The notes under the pieces: model-generated
What the model was told of the DNA's origin: nothing
The model's input: only the letters and a program-made list of their open reading frames with translations
Databases searched by the model: none
Translations under genes and position numbers: made by a program
NCBI RefSeq assembly: GCF_042679085.1
Contig: NZ_JBHTLQ010000051.1
Location: 1-23,770, forward strand
DNA from: Phenylobacterium conjunctum
GTDB taxonomy: Bacteria; Pseudomonadota; Alphaproteobacteria; Caulobacterales; Caulobacteraceae
Length of the DNA: 23,770 nt
Direction: 5' to 3'
In this document: in pieces, positions 7,491-15,108 of the stretch
How the letters are laid out: every line of letters starts with the position of its first letter
Numbering within the stretch: position 1 is the stretch's first letter

Positions 7491-7524
7491 CCGGCGCCGG
7501 ATCCCCCCGGCGTCGGTCTTGTCT
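7491..7524 (+). terminator. Possible rho-independent terminator, plus strand
   Basis: CCGGCGCC (7491-7498) pairs with GGCGTCGG (7509-7516), including one G-U pair, over a ten-base loop, and is followed by TCTTGTCT. It could end transcription from nnrS or from a small RNA covering 7422-7476. The T-tract is imperfect. Confidence 0.35.
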
Positions 7525-7530
7525 GTGGGG

Positions 7531-8313
7531 TTAGCCGAAGCGCGCCTGGCTGCGGCGGGCTTCCGAGGCGGTCCGCTCCAGCTCAGCTGCGCCGGCCAGC
7601 AGGTCACCCGCGGGCCCGGCGCCGTCGATCAGCGGATCCGGCTTGGCCAGGCGATTGAGCACCACGGGCCGGGCGATGGTCACCTCAGGGCCCTGCACCA
7701 CCACGCCGTAGTCGGCCAGGTTGGCGAAGGCGCGCGACAGGTTTTCGGGGGTCATGCCCAGCAGGGAGGCGAGCACGCGCTTTTCGTGCGGCAGGATCAG
7801 GGTCGGGCCGCCGCCTTGCCGGGTCTGTTCGACCATAAGGTAGTTGGCCAGGCGCTCGGCCCCGCCGCGCAGCTTCTGGTTCTTCACCGTGCGCACCAGG
7901 CCGCGGTAGCAGCCGGCGAGCTCGCGGGCGACCGCCAGGCCGAAGGCTGCGTCGTCCTCCATGCCCCGACGGACGGCCTCAGCCGACAGCATCAGGATGT
8001 CGGAACGCTCAATGGTGCGCGCGGTCATCAGGGCGTCGGCGTCCAGCACCACGGCGGCCAGGATGAAGGTCGAGACCGGACGCAGGACCGCCAGGGTGGT
8101 CTCCTTGTCGTTCCACGTGCCCTGGAGCTCCGCCTGGCCTTCGATCAGCACATAGAGGAAGTCCACCGGGTCGCCTTCGGTCAGCAGGGTCGTCCCGGCC
8201 GGGAACTTCTGCAGGAACCCGCCAGCGGTCAGGGACTGGAACGTCCGGTCCGAGGCGGCGGCAAACATCGGCAGGGCCCGAACCCTGTCCAGGTCCGCTT
8301 CACGCATCGCCAT
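7531..8313 (-). CDS. Crp/Fnr-family regulator, Dnr/NnrR-like
   Basis: A 260-residue regulator with an N-terminal cyclic-nucleotide-binding-like sensor fold (about residues 15-120), a dimerisation helix and a C-terminal winged helix-turn-helix. The recognition helix TPENLSRAF has E190, S193 and R194, the E-x-x-S-R pattern with which Fnr-type proteins read TTGA half sites. There is only one cysteine (in AGCYRG), so it cannot carry Fnr's oxygen-sensing [4Fe-4S] cluster. That places it nearer Dnr/NnrR (haem, NO-responsive) or FixK-like proteins; the signal is inferred. ATG at 8313 is preceded by AAGGGGAGA. A perfect box lies 54 bases upstream, suggesting autoregulation. An unusual Ala/Arg-rich tail of about 30 residues follows the DNA-binding domain. 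Confidence 0.87.
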   Translation of the reverse strand: MAMREADLDRVRALPMFAAASDRTFQSLTAGGFLQKFPAGTTLLTEGDPVDFLYVLIEGQAELQGTWNDKETTLAVLRPVSTFILAAVVLDADALMTARTIERSDILMLSAEAVRRGMEDDAAFGLAVARELAGCYRGLVRTVKNQKLRGGAERLANYLMVEQTRQGGGPTLILPHEKRVLASLLGMTPENLSRAFANLADYGVVVQGPEVTIARPVVLNRLAKPDPLIDGAGPAGDLLAGAAELERTASEARRSQARFG

Positions 8314-8366
8314 TCGGAATCTCCCCTTCTTGCCATCGGAACATCGCAGGCGGACGCCGCCTCACC

Positions 8367-8380
8367 TTGACATGGATCAA
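8367..8380 (-). promoter_or_regulatory. Perfect Fnr/Dnr box upstream of the Crp/Fnr gene
   Basis: TTGACATGGATCAA matches TTGAY-N4-RTCAA at every defined position. The centre is 60 bases from the regulator's ATG; at -41.5 it would place the start near 8332, leaving a short leader with the ribosome site. Suggests autoregulation or control by a second Fnr-type protein. Confidence 0.7.
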
Positions 8381-8398
8381 GCAATGCAGATCGCCCGC

Positions 8399-8412
8399 TT
8401 GACGTTTTTCAA
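8399..8412. promoter_or_regulatory. Second Fnr/Dnr-like box in the regulator-narK1 gap
   Basis: TTGACGTTTTTCAA matches TTGAY-N4-RTCAA with one mismatch. Its centre is 32 bases (three helical turns) from the centre of the perfect box at 8367-8380, so the two sites would face the same side of the DNA. Confidence 0.45.
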
Positions 8413-8515
8413 GAGGTGAATTGATCGAAAGTAATAATTCGATTGATGACTAAAGAAGCTCGCTTTTACGTTCAGTATATCGGGTCAAAAATACGCAATC
8501 CGCCGCCGTATGATT
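8400..8515. promoter_or_regulatory. AT-rich intergenic stretch upstream of narK1
   Basis: This is the most AT-rich stretch I see in the window. It separates the regulator boxes from the narK1 box and contains TCGAA/TTCGA repeats and several TTGAT half sites. Such stretches often bend DNA or bind IHF, but I could not place a good IHF or NarL consensus. It probably forms an upstream control region for the nar operon. Confidence 0.4.
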
Positions 8516-8527
8516 GATCTGCGTCAA
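8514..8527 (+). promoter_or_regulatory. Perfect Fnr/Dnr box upstream of the nar operon
   Basis: TTGATCTGCGTCAA matches TTGAY-N4-RTCAA at every defined position. A start 41.5 bases downstream of its centre would fall near 8562, before the preferred narK1 ATG at 8605. This is the best candidate operator for the operon that follows. Confidence 0.7.
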
Positions 8528-8604
8528 TGGTGATCATGAGTGTTCTCTGAGTAGTGCGGCTCGAGCCGTGGCGCATGGGGCGTCGCCGACTCGGGGGCAG
8601 GTCC

Positions 8605-9945
8605 ATGGGCACGGACACGCAGAGGATGGCGCCGGGCGCCGGGATGGCGCTGGGGATGAGCACCCTGGCCTTCACCGTCTGCTTCGCGGTGTGGACCATC
8701 TTCTCCATCATCGGGGTGCAGATCAAAAAGGAGCTGGGCCTCACCGAGGCCGAGTTCGGGCTGCTGGCCGGCACGCCGATCCTCACCGGGTCGCTGGTCC
8801 GCATCGGCCTGGGCGTCTGGAGCGACCGGTACGGCGGCCGGGTGGTCAACCTGGTGGTGATGCTGTCGGCGGCCCTGGCCACCTTCCTGCTCTCCCACGC
8901 CAAGACCTATCCGCAGTTCCTGGTCGCCGCGCTCGGCGTCGGCATGGCCGGGGGCTCCTTCGCCGTCGGCGTCGCCTATGTGTCGAAGTTCTTCCCCAAG
9001 GCGCGGCAGGGCACGGCGCTGGGTATTTTCGGGGCCGGCAATGTCGGGGCCGCGGTCACCAAGTTCGCCGCTCCCTTCGTGATGCTGGCCTATGGCTGGA
9101 CGGCGGTGGCGCAGATCTGGGCGGGGACGCTCGCAGTCATCGCCCTGGTCTTCTTCCTGCTCACCCGCGACGAGCCGCAGCTGGCGGCCCAGCGCAGCGC
9201 CAAGGCGCCGGCCGAGCCCCTGGCGGCGCAGCTTGCGCCCCTGATGAAGCTGCAGGTCTGGCGGTTCGCCCTCTACTACTTCTTCGTCTTCGGGGCCTTT
9301 GTCGCCCTGTCCCTCTGGCTGCCCCACTACCTGGTCGGGGTCTATGGGCTCGACATCCGCACGGCCGGCATGCTGGCCGCCGCCTACTCGATCCCCGGCT
9401 CCATGTTCCGGATCTTCGGGGGCTGGCTCTCGGACAAGATCGGCGCCCGCCGGGTGATGTACGTCACCTTCGGGGTGAGCGTGATCTGCACCTTCTTCCT
9501 GTCCTATCCGCCCACCAGCTACGTGGTCGACGGCGTCCACGGCCCGATCAGCTTCCGCCTGGCCACCGGCCTGCCGGCCTTCGTGATCCTGTTGTTCAGC
9601 CTGGGCTTCGCCATGAGCCTTGGGAAGGCGGCGGTCTACAAGCACATCCCCGTCTACTACCCGGAGCACATCGGCGCGGTCGGCGGCCTGGTGGGCATGG
9701 TCGGCGGCCTGGGCGGGTTCGTCCTGCCCATCGCCTTCGGCGCCCTGAACGACCTCACCGGCGTCTGGACCAGCTGCTTCATGCTGCTGTTCGCCCTGGT
9801 GGCCTCGGCCCTGGCCTGGATGCACTTCGCCATCCGCCGGATGGAACGCGCCCGCACCCCCGAGCTCGCGGCCCTGCCCGAGCTGCCGGAGATGGCCGGC
9901 CTTCACCCTTCACCTGACGCGGGCCAAGCCCGCGCCGCCTCCTGA
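8605..9945 (+). CDS. narK1: NarK1-type nitrate transporter (MFS)
   Basis: A 446-residue major facilitator protein with about twelve membrane helices. It carries nitrate/nitrite porter features: FAVWTIFSIIGVQIKKELGL in helix 1, GTPILTGSLVRI then GVWSDRYGGR after helix 2, and glycine-rich signature helices (GVGMAGGSFAVGVAYVSKFF, GIFGAGNVGAAVTK). The NarK1 subgroup is regarded as nitrate/proton symport that starts uptake before nitrite export. The frame opens at a GTG (8554), with ATGs at 8575 and 8605. I chose 8605 because GGGGGCAGG precedes it and hydrophobic family sequence soon follows, but 8575 is possible. First gene of the nar operon, 16 bases before narK2. Confidence 0.88.
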   Translation: MGTDTQRMAPGAGMALGMSTLAFTVCFAVWTIFSIIGVQIKKELGLTEAEFGLLAGTPILTGSLVRIGLGVWSDRYGGRVVNLVVMLSAALATFLLSHAKTYPQFLVAALGVGMAGGSFAVGVAYVSKFFPKARQGTALGIFGAGNVGAAVTKFAAPFVMLAYGWTAVAQIWAGTLAVIALVFFLLTRDEPQLAAQRSAKAPAEPLAAQLAPLMKLQVWRFALYYFFVFGAFVALSLWLPHYLVGVYGLDIRTAGMLAAAYSIPGSMFRIFGGWLSDKIGARRVMYVTFGVSVICTFFLSYPPTSYVVDGVHGPISFRLATGLPAFVILLFSLGFAMSLGKAAVYKHIPVYYPEHIGAVGGLVGMVGGLGGFVLPIAFGALNDLTGVWTSCFMLLFALVASALAWMHFAIRRMERARTPELAALPELPEMAGLHPSPDAGQARAAS

Positions 9946-9961
9946 GACTGGAGCGCACCCT

Positions 9962-11380
9962 ATGACCTCCAATGCGAAACATGTGCTGGCCGACTGGCGG
10001 CCGGAAGATCCCAAGTTCTGGGATGACCGGGGCCGCGCCATCGCCAACCGCAACCTGTGGATCTCCGTCCCCAACCTCCTGCTGGCCTTCTCGGTCTGGA
10101 TGGTCTGGTCGATGGTCGTGGCCAAGCTGAAGCTGATCGGCTTCAAGTTCACCACGGACGAGCTGTTCTGGCTCACCGCCCTGCCAGCCCTGTCGGGCGC
10201 CACCTTGCGGATCTTCTACAGCTTCATGGTGCCGGTGTTCGGCGGCCGGCTGTGGACGACGCTCTCCAGCCTGTCGCTGCTGATCCCGGCGGTCGGCATC
10301 GGCCTGGCGGTCCAGAACCCGGCGACGCCCTATTCGGTGTTCGTGACCCTGGCCTTGCTCTGCGGCCTGGGCGGCGGCAACTTCGCCTCTTCCATGGCCA
10401 ACATCTCGTTCTTCTTCCCGAAGCGCGAGAAGGGCAACGCGCTCGCCCTCAACGCCGGTGTCGGCAATCTGGGCGTCAGCGTCATGCAGTTCCTGGTGCC
10501 GATTGTCGTCACCCTGGGCGCCTTCGCACCCGTGGTCGGCGCGCCGCAGACCGCCATCGAGAAGGGCGTCGAAAGCCAAGTCTGGCTGCAGAACGCCGGC
10601 TTCGTCTGGATCCCCTTCATTGTCGCCTCAGCCGCCCTGGCCTGGTTCGGCATGAACGACATCGCCTCGGCCCGCGCGTCCTTCCGCGACCAGTCCGTGG
10701 TGTTCAGCCGCAAGCACAACTGGCTGATGTGCTGGCTCTATGTCGGCACCTTCGGCTCGTTCATCGGCTTCTCGGCGGCCTTCCCGCTGCTGACCAAGAC
10801 CTTGTTCCCCGAAGCCAACGCCTTGCAGTACGCCTTCCTGGGGCCGTTCGTCGGCGCAGCCTCGCGGGCCCTGACCGGCTGGGTCTCCGACCGGTTCGGC
10901 GGCGAGCGCGTCACCCACTGGGTGTTCCTGGCCCTCGGCGCCGGGGTGCTGGTGCTGCTGAAGTCGGTCGGCGGCTTCGGCGGCGAGGCCTCGTTCCCGC
11001 TCTTCTTCGCCGGCATCATGTGGCTGTTCTTCTGGACCGGGGTCGGCAACGCCTCGACCTTCCAGATGATCCCCGCGATCGTGCGCAACGACATGCCCCG
11101 GCTGGCCCCCCTGGCCACGCCTGAGGAGCGTCAGAAGCAGATCGAGCTCGAGTCCGCCGCCATCGTCGGCTTCTCCTCGGCCATCGGCGCCTTCGGCGGC
11201 TTCTTCATCCCCAAGGCCTTCGGCGACAGCCTCAAGGCCACCGGGCATCCCGAGACCGCGCTCTTCGTCTTCTTCGCCTTCTACCTGAGCTGCGTGGCCG
11301 TGAACTGGCTGTTCTACGCCCGCCGCGGCTCGATCCTTCGTCCCCTGACCCAAGCCAATCCGTCGGAGCGTGCGGCATGA
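9962..11380 (+). CDS. narK2: NarK2-type nitrate/nitrite antiporter (MFS)
   Basis: A 472-residue major facilitator protein with about twelve helices and the longer N-terminus of NarK2 proteins (WRPEDPKFWDDRGRAIANRNLWIS). Signature stretches: PALSGATLRIFYSF, the glycine-rich CGLGGGNFASSMANISFFFP and LNAGVGNLGVSVMQF, and GWVSDRFGGERVTHW. NarK2 exchanges external nitrate for internal nitrite, preventing nitrite build-up during respiration. In Paracoccus the two types are fused in one protein; here they are separate and tandem. ATG follows a GGAG; the stop overlaps the narG start (ATGA). The substrate assignment rests on family and operon context. Confidence 0.92.
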   Translation: MTSNAKHVLADWRPEDPKFWDDRGRAIANRNLWISVPNLLLAFSVWMVWSMVVAKLKLIGFKFTTDELFWLTALPALSGATLRIFYSFMVPVFGGRLWTTLSSLSLLIPAVGIGLAVQNPATPYSVFVTLALLCGLGGGNFASSMANISFFFPKREKGNALALNAGVGNLGVSVMQFLVPIVVTLGAFAPVVGAPQTAIEKGVESQVWLQNAGFVWIPFIVASAALAWFGMNDIASARASFRDQSVVFSRKHNWLMCWLYVGTFGSFIGFSAAFPLLTKTLFPEANALQYAFLGPFVGAASRALTGWVSDRFGGERVTHWVFLALGAGVLVLLKSVGGFGGEASFPLFFAGIMWLFFWTGVGNASTFQMIPAIVRNDMPRLAPLATPEERQKQIELESAAIVGFSSAIGAFGGFFIPKAFGDSLKATGHPETALFVFFAFYLSCVAVNWLFYARRGSILRPLTQANPSERAA

Positions 11381-14300
11381 GCCATACCCTCGATCGCCTC
11401 GCCTTCTTCACGCGCAAGACCGAGCTGTTCTCGAATGGTCACGGGGTGACCAATGACGAGGATCGCGCCTGGGAAGAGGCCTACCGGTCCCGCTGGCGCC
11501 ACGACAAGATCGTGCGCTCCACCCACGGGGTGAACTGCACGGGCTCGTGCTCCTGGAAGATCTACGTCAAGGGCGGGATCGTCACCTGGGAGACCCAGCA
11601 GACCGACTATCCGCGCACCCGGCCCGAGTTGCCGAACCATGAGCCGCGCGGCTGCGCCCGGGGCGCCAGCTACAGCTGGTACCTCTACTCGGCCAACCGG
11701 GTGAAGTACCCGCTGATCCGCGGCCGGCTGCTGAAGCTGTGGCGCGCGGCGCGGGCCACCCTGTCGCCGGTGGCCGCCTGGGCCTCGATCCAGGCCGACC
11801 AGGCCAAGCGCGACAGCTATACCCGCATGCGTGGCTCAGGCGGCTTCGTGCGCGCCACCTGGGAGGAAGCGACCGAGATCGTCGCCGCCGCCAACGCCCA
11901 CACCATCAAGCGCTGGGGCCCGGACCGGGTGTTCGGCTTCTCGCCGATCCCGGCCATGTCGATGGTCTCCTACGCCGCCGGCGCCCGCTATCTGCAGCTG
12001 CTGGGTGGGGTCTGCGGGTCGTTCTACGACTGGTATTGCGACCTGCCGCCGGCCTCGCCCCAGACCTGGGGCGAGCAGACCGACGTCGCCGAGAGCGCCG
12101 ACTGGTACAATTCCGGCTTCCTGCTGCTGTGGGGCTCGAACGTCCCGCAGACCCGCACGCCGGACGCGCACTTCTACACCGAGGCCCGCTATCGCGGCGC
12201 CAAGTCCGTGGTGATCTGCCCCGACTATTCCGAAGCCTCCAAGTTCTCCGACCTGTGGCTGGCGGTGAAGCAGGGGACAGACGCCGCCCTGGGCATGGCC
12301 TTCGGCCACGTAATCCTCAAGGAGTACCATCAGGACCGCCAGGTCCCGTACTTCCGCGACTATGTGCGCAAGTACACCGACCTGCCCATGCTGGTCCGCC
12401 TGGTCCCGCAGGGCGACGGCTACGCGCCGGACCGGTTGCTGCGCGCCGCCGACTTCGAGGCCGACCTGGGCGAGGCCAACAATCCCGACTGGAAGACGGT
12501 CGCCGTCGACGAGGCCAGCGGCCAGGTCGTGGTCCCCAACGGCTCCATCGGCTTCCGCTGGGGCCAGGACGGCAAGTGGAACCTGGAAGAGCGGGACGGG
12601 CAGGGGCGTGACACCACCCTGCGCCTGGGCCTGAAGGGCGTCCATGACGAGGTCGCCGGGGTGCGTTTCCCCTATTTCGGCGGCGTCGCGCCTCAAGGTT
12701 TCGAGGCCACCGACCACCCCGATGTCCTGACCCGCAAGGTGCCGGTCAAGCGGATGCAGCTGAAGGATGGCGAGGCCCTGGTGGCCTGCGTCTATGACCT
12801 GTTCCTGGCCAATTATGGCGTCGATCAGGGCTTCGGCGGCGATCACATGCCGACCTCCTATGACGACCTGGAGCCCTATTCCCCGGCCTGGGCGGAGGCG
12901 GTGACCACCGTGCCGCGCGACCAGATCATCGCGGTCGCCCGCGGCTTCGCCACCAACGCCGAAAAGACCAATGGGCGTTCGATGGTGATCATCGGCGCGG
13001 CGATGAACCATTGGTTCCACATGGACATGAACTACCGCAGCGTCATCAACATGCTGGTGATGTGCGGTTGCGTCGGCCAGTCCGGCGGCGGCTGGTCGCA
13101 CTATGTGGGCCAGGAGAAGCTGCGGCCCCAGACCGGCTGGGCCCCGCTGGCCTTCGGGCTCGACTGGTCGCGGCCCCCGCGCCAGCAGAACTCGACCTCG
13201 TTCTTCTACGCCCACACCGACCAGTGGCGGTATGAGACCTTGTCGACCGCCGAGATTCTGTCGCCGACCGCCGACGCCAGCGCCTTCACGGGCGCCCTGA
13301 TCGACTTCAACGCCCGCGCCGAACGCATGGGCTGGCTGCCCTCGGCGCCGGCGCTGAAGACCAATCCTCTAGAGGTGGTCAAGGCCGCCGCCGCGGCGGG
13401 CGCGGACCCCAAGGCCTATGCCGTGGAGCAGCTCAAGGCGCGCAGCCTCGAGATGTCCTGCATGGACCCGGATGATCCGGCCAACTGGCCGCGCAACATG
13501 TTCGTCTGGCGCTCCAACCTGCTGGGGTCCTCGGGCAAGGGCCACGAATACTTCCTCAAGCACCTGCTGGGCGCCGAGCACGGGGTCCAGGGCAAGGACC
13601 TGGGCGAGGACGGCCGCGAGAAGCCGGAGGAGGTCGCCTGGCGCGACAAGGCGCCGGAGGGCAAGCTCGACCTGCTGGTCACCCTCGACTTCCGGATGAG
13701 CACGACGGCGGTCTATTCCGACATCGTCCTGCCCACGGCCACCTGGTACGAGAAGAACGACCTCAACACCTCCGACATGCACCCCTTCATCCACCCGCTG
13801 TCGGCGGCGGTGGACCCGGCTTGGGAAGCCAAGTCGGACTGGGAGATCTTCAAGGTCATCGCCAAGCGGTTCTCCGAGGTGGCTCCGGAAGTCCTGGGCG
13901 TGGAGCAGGACCTGGTCCTGACCCCCATCCAGCACGACAGCGCCGCCGAGATGGCTCAGCCCTATGAGCCGCGCGACTGGTGGAAGGGCGAGTGCGAGCC
14001 GGTCCCCGGCAAGACCATGCCGCAGATCACCGTGGTCGAGCGCGACTATCCCAACCTCTACAAGCGCTTCACCTCGCTCGGCCCGCTGATGACCAAAGCC
14101 GGCAACGGCGGCAAGGGCCTGGCCTGGAACACCGAGCACGAGGTGGACCTGCTGCGCGGCCTGAACGGCGCCGTGCGCGAGCCGGGCGCCAGCGAAGGCC
14201 TGGCCCGGATCGAGACCGACATCGACGCCTGCGAGACCATCCTGACCCTCGCGCCGGAGACCAACGGCGAGGTGGCGGTGAAGGCCTGGGCGGCCCTGTC

Positions 14301-15108
14301 CAAGCAGACCGGCCGCGACCACACCCACCTGGCCTTGCCCAAGGAGGACGAGAAGATCCGCTTCCGCGACCTGCTCGCCCAGCCGCGCAAGATCATCTCT
14401 TCACCGATCTGGTCGGGCCTGGAGAGCGAGCACGTCTGCTACAACGCCGGCTACACCAATGTGCACGAGCTGATCCCCTGGCGGACCCTGACCGGACGCC
14501 AGCAGCTCTACCAGGATCACCCCTGGATGCGGGCCTTCGGCGAGGCGCTGTGCGTCTATCGTCCGCCGGTCGACCTGAAGACCACCTGGGTCAAGGGCCA
14601 TAAGCCCAACGGCGAGACTGAGATCGTCCTCAACTTCATCACCCCGCACCAGAAGTGGGGCATCCACTCCACCTATTCCGACAACCTCTTGATGCTCACC
14701 CTGAACCGGGGTGGGCCGGTGGTCTGGATTTCGGAGACGGACGCGGCGAAGGCCGGGATCGTCGACAACGACTGGATCGAGGTCTTCAACGCCAACGGGG
14801 CGCTGACGGCGCGGGCGGTGGTCTCCCAGCGGATCCGTGAAGGCACGACCTTCATGTACCACGCCCAGGAAAAGATCGTGAACACGCCGGGGTCCCAGAT
14901 CACCGGCAAGCGCGGCGGGATCCACAACTCGGTCACCCGCGTGGTGCTCAAGCCCACCCACATGATCGGCGGCTACGCCCAGCTCGCCTACGGCTTCAAC
15001 TACTACGGAACCGTGGGCTCCAACCGCGACGAGTTTGTCGTCGTCCGCAAGATGACCAAGGTCGACTGGCTTGAGGCGCCTCGGTCCCAGAAGGAGGCCG
15101 CCCAATGA
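11377..15108 (+). CDS. narG: Respiratory nitrate reductase alpha subunit NarG
   Basis: A 1243-residue molybdoenzyme subunit, matching E. coli NarG in length (about 1247), that reduces nitrate to nitrite at the cytoplasmic face. The FS0 cluster ligands are H50, C54, C58 and C93 (THGVNCTGSC ... GCARG). The molybdenum ligand is D222 in YCDLPPASPQTWGEQTD, the same numbering as E. coli. It binds bis-MGD, so it depends on MobA, encoded at the end of the same operon, and on MoeA/MoaB/MoaA. No twin-arginine signal peptide is seen, which separates it from periplasmic Nap. Start overlaps narK2 and stop overlaps narH, each by four bases. There are no lesions or missing key residues. Confidence 0.98.
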   Translation: MSHTLDRLAFFTRKTELFSNGHGVTNDEDRAWEEAYRSRWRHDKIVRSTHGVNCTGSCSWKIYVKGGIVTWETQQTDYPRTRPELPNHEPRGCARGASYSWYLYSANRVKYPLIRGRLLKLWRAARATLSPVAAWASIQADQAKRDSYTRMRGSGGFVRATWEEATEIVAAANAHTIKRWGPDRVFGFSPIPAMSMVSYAAGARYLQLLGGVCGSFYDWYCDLPPASPQTWGEQTDVAESADWYNSGFLLLWGSNVPQTRTPDAHFYTEARYRGAKSVVICPDYSEASKFSDLWLAVKQGTDAALGMAFGHVILKEYHQDRQVPYFRDYVRKYTDLPMLVRLVPQGDGYAPDRLLRAADFEADLGEANNPDWKTVAVDEASGQVVVPNGSIGFRWGQDGKWNLEERDGQGRDTTLRLGLKGVHDEVAGVRFPYFGGVAPQGFEATDHPDVLTRKVPVKRMQLKDGEALVACVYDLFLANYGVDQGFGGDHMPTSYDDLEPYSPAWAEAVTTVPRDQIIAVARGFATNAEKTNGRSMVIIGAAMNHWFHMDMNYRSVINMLVMCGCVGQSGGGWSHYVGQEKLRPQTGWAPLAFGLDWSRPPRQQNSTSFFYAHTDQWRYETLSTAEILSPTADASAFTGALIDFNARAERMGWLPSAPALKTNPLEVVKAAAAAGADPKAYAVEQLKARSLEMSCMDPDDPANWPRNMFVWRSNLLGSSGKGHEYFLKHLLGAEHGVQGKDLGEDGREKPEEVAWRDKAPEGKLDLLVTLDFRMSTTAVYSDIVLPTATWYEKNDLNTSDMHPFIHPLSAAVDPAWEAKSDWEIFKVIAKRFSEVAPEVLGVEQDLVLTPIQHDSAAEMAQPYEPRDWWKGECEPVPGKTMPQITVVERDYPNLYKRFTSLGPLMTKAGNGGKGLAWNTEHEVDLLRGLNGAVREPGASEGLARIETDIDACETILTLAPETNGEVAVKAWAALSKQTGRDHTHLALPKEDEKIRFRDLLAQPRKIISSPIWSGLESEHVCYNAGYTNVHELIPWRTLTGRQQLYQDHPWMRAFGEALCVYRPPVDLKTTWVKGHKPNGETEIVLNFITPHQKWGIHSTYSDNLLMLTLNRGGPVVWISETDAAKAGIVDNDWIEVFNANGALTARAVVSQRIREGTTFMYHAQEKIVNTPGSQITGKRGGIHNSVTRVVLKPTHMIGGYAQLAYGFNYYGTVGSNRDEFVVVRKMTKVDWLEAPRSQKEAAQ

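Noticed and set aside
8421..8434. TTGATCGAAAGTAA as a further Fnr/Dnr box
   Set aside because: The left half site is good but the right half does not fit RTCAA.
8314..8604. NarL or IHF sites in the narK1 upstream region
   Set aside because: No convincing NarL heptamer pair or full IHF consensus could be placed by eye.
8514..9917. Plus-strand 467-codon frame overlapping narK1 in another phase
   Set aside because: Arg/Gly/Pro-rich shadow without membrane helices; narK1 explains the region.
11836..13215. 459-codon minus-strand frame inside narG
   Set aside because: Antisense to a fully conserved narG, low-complexity composition, no start signal.
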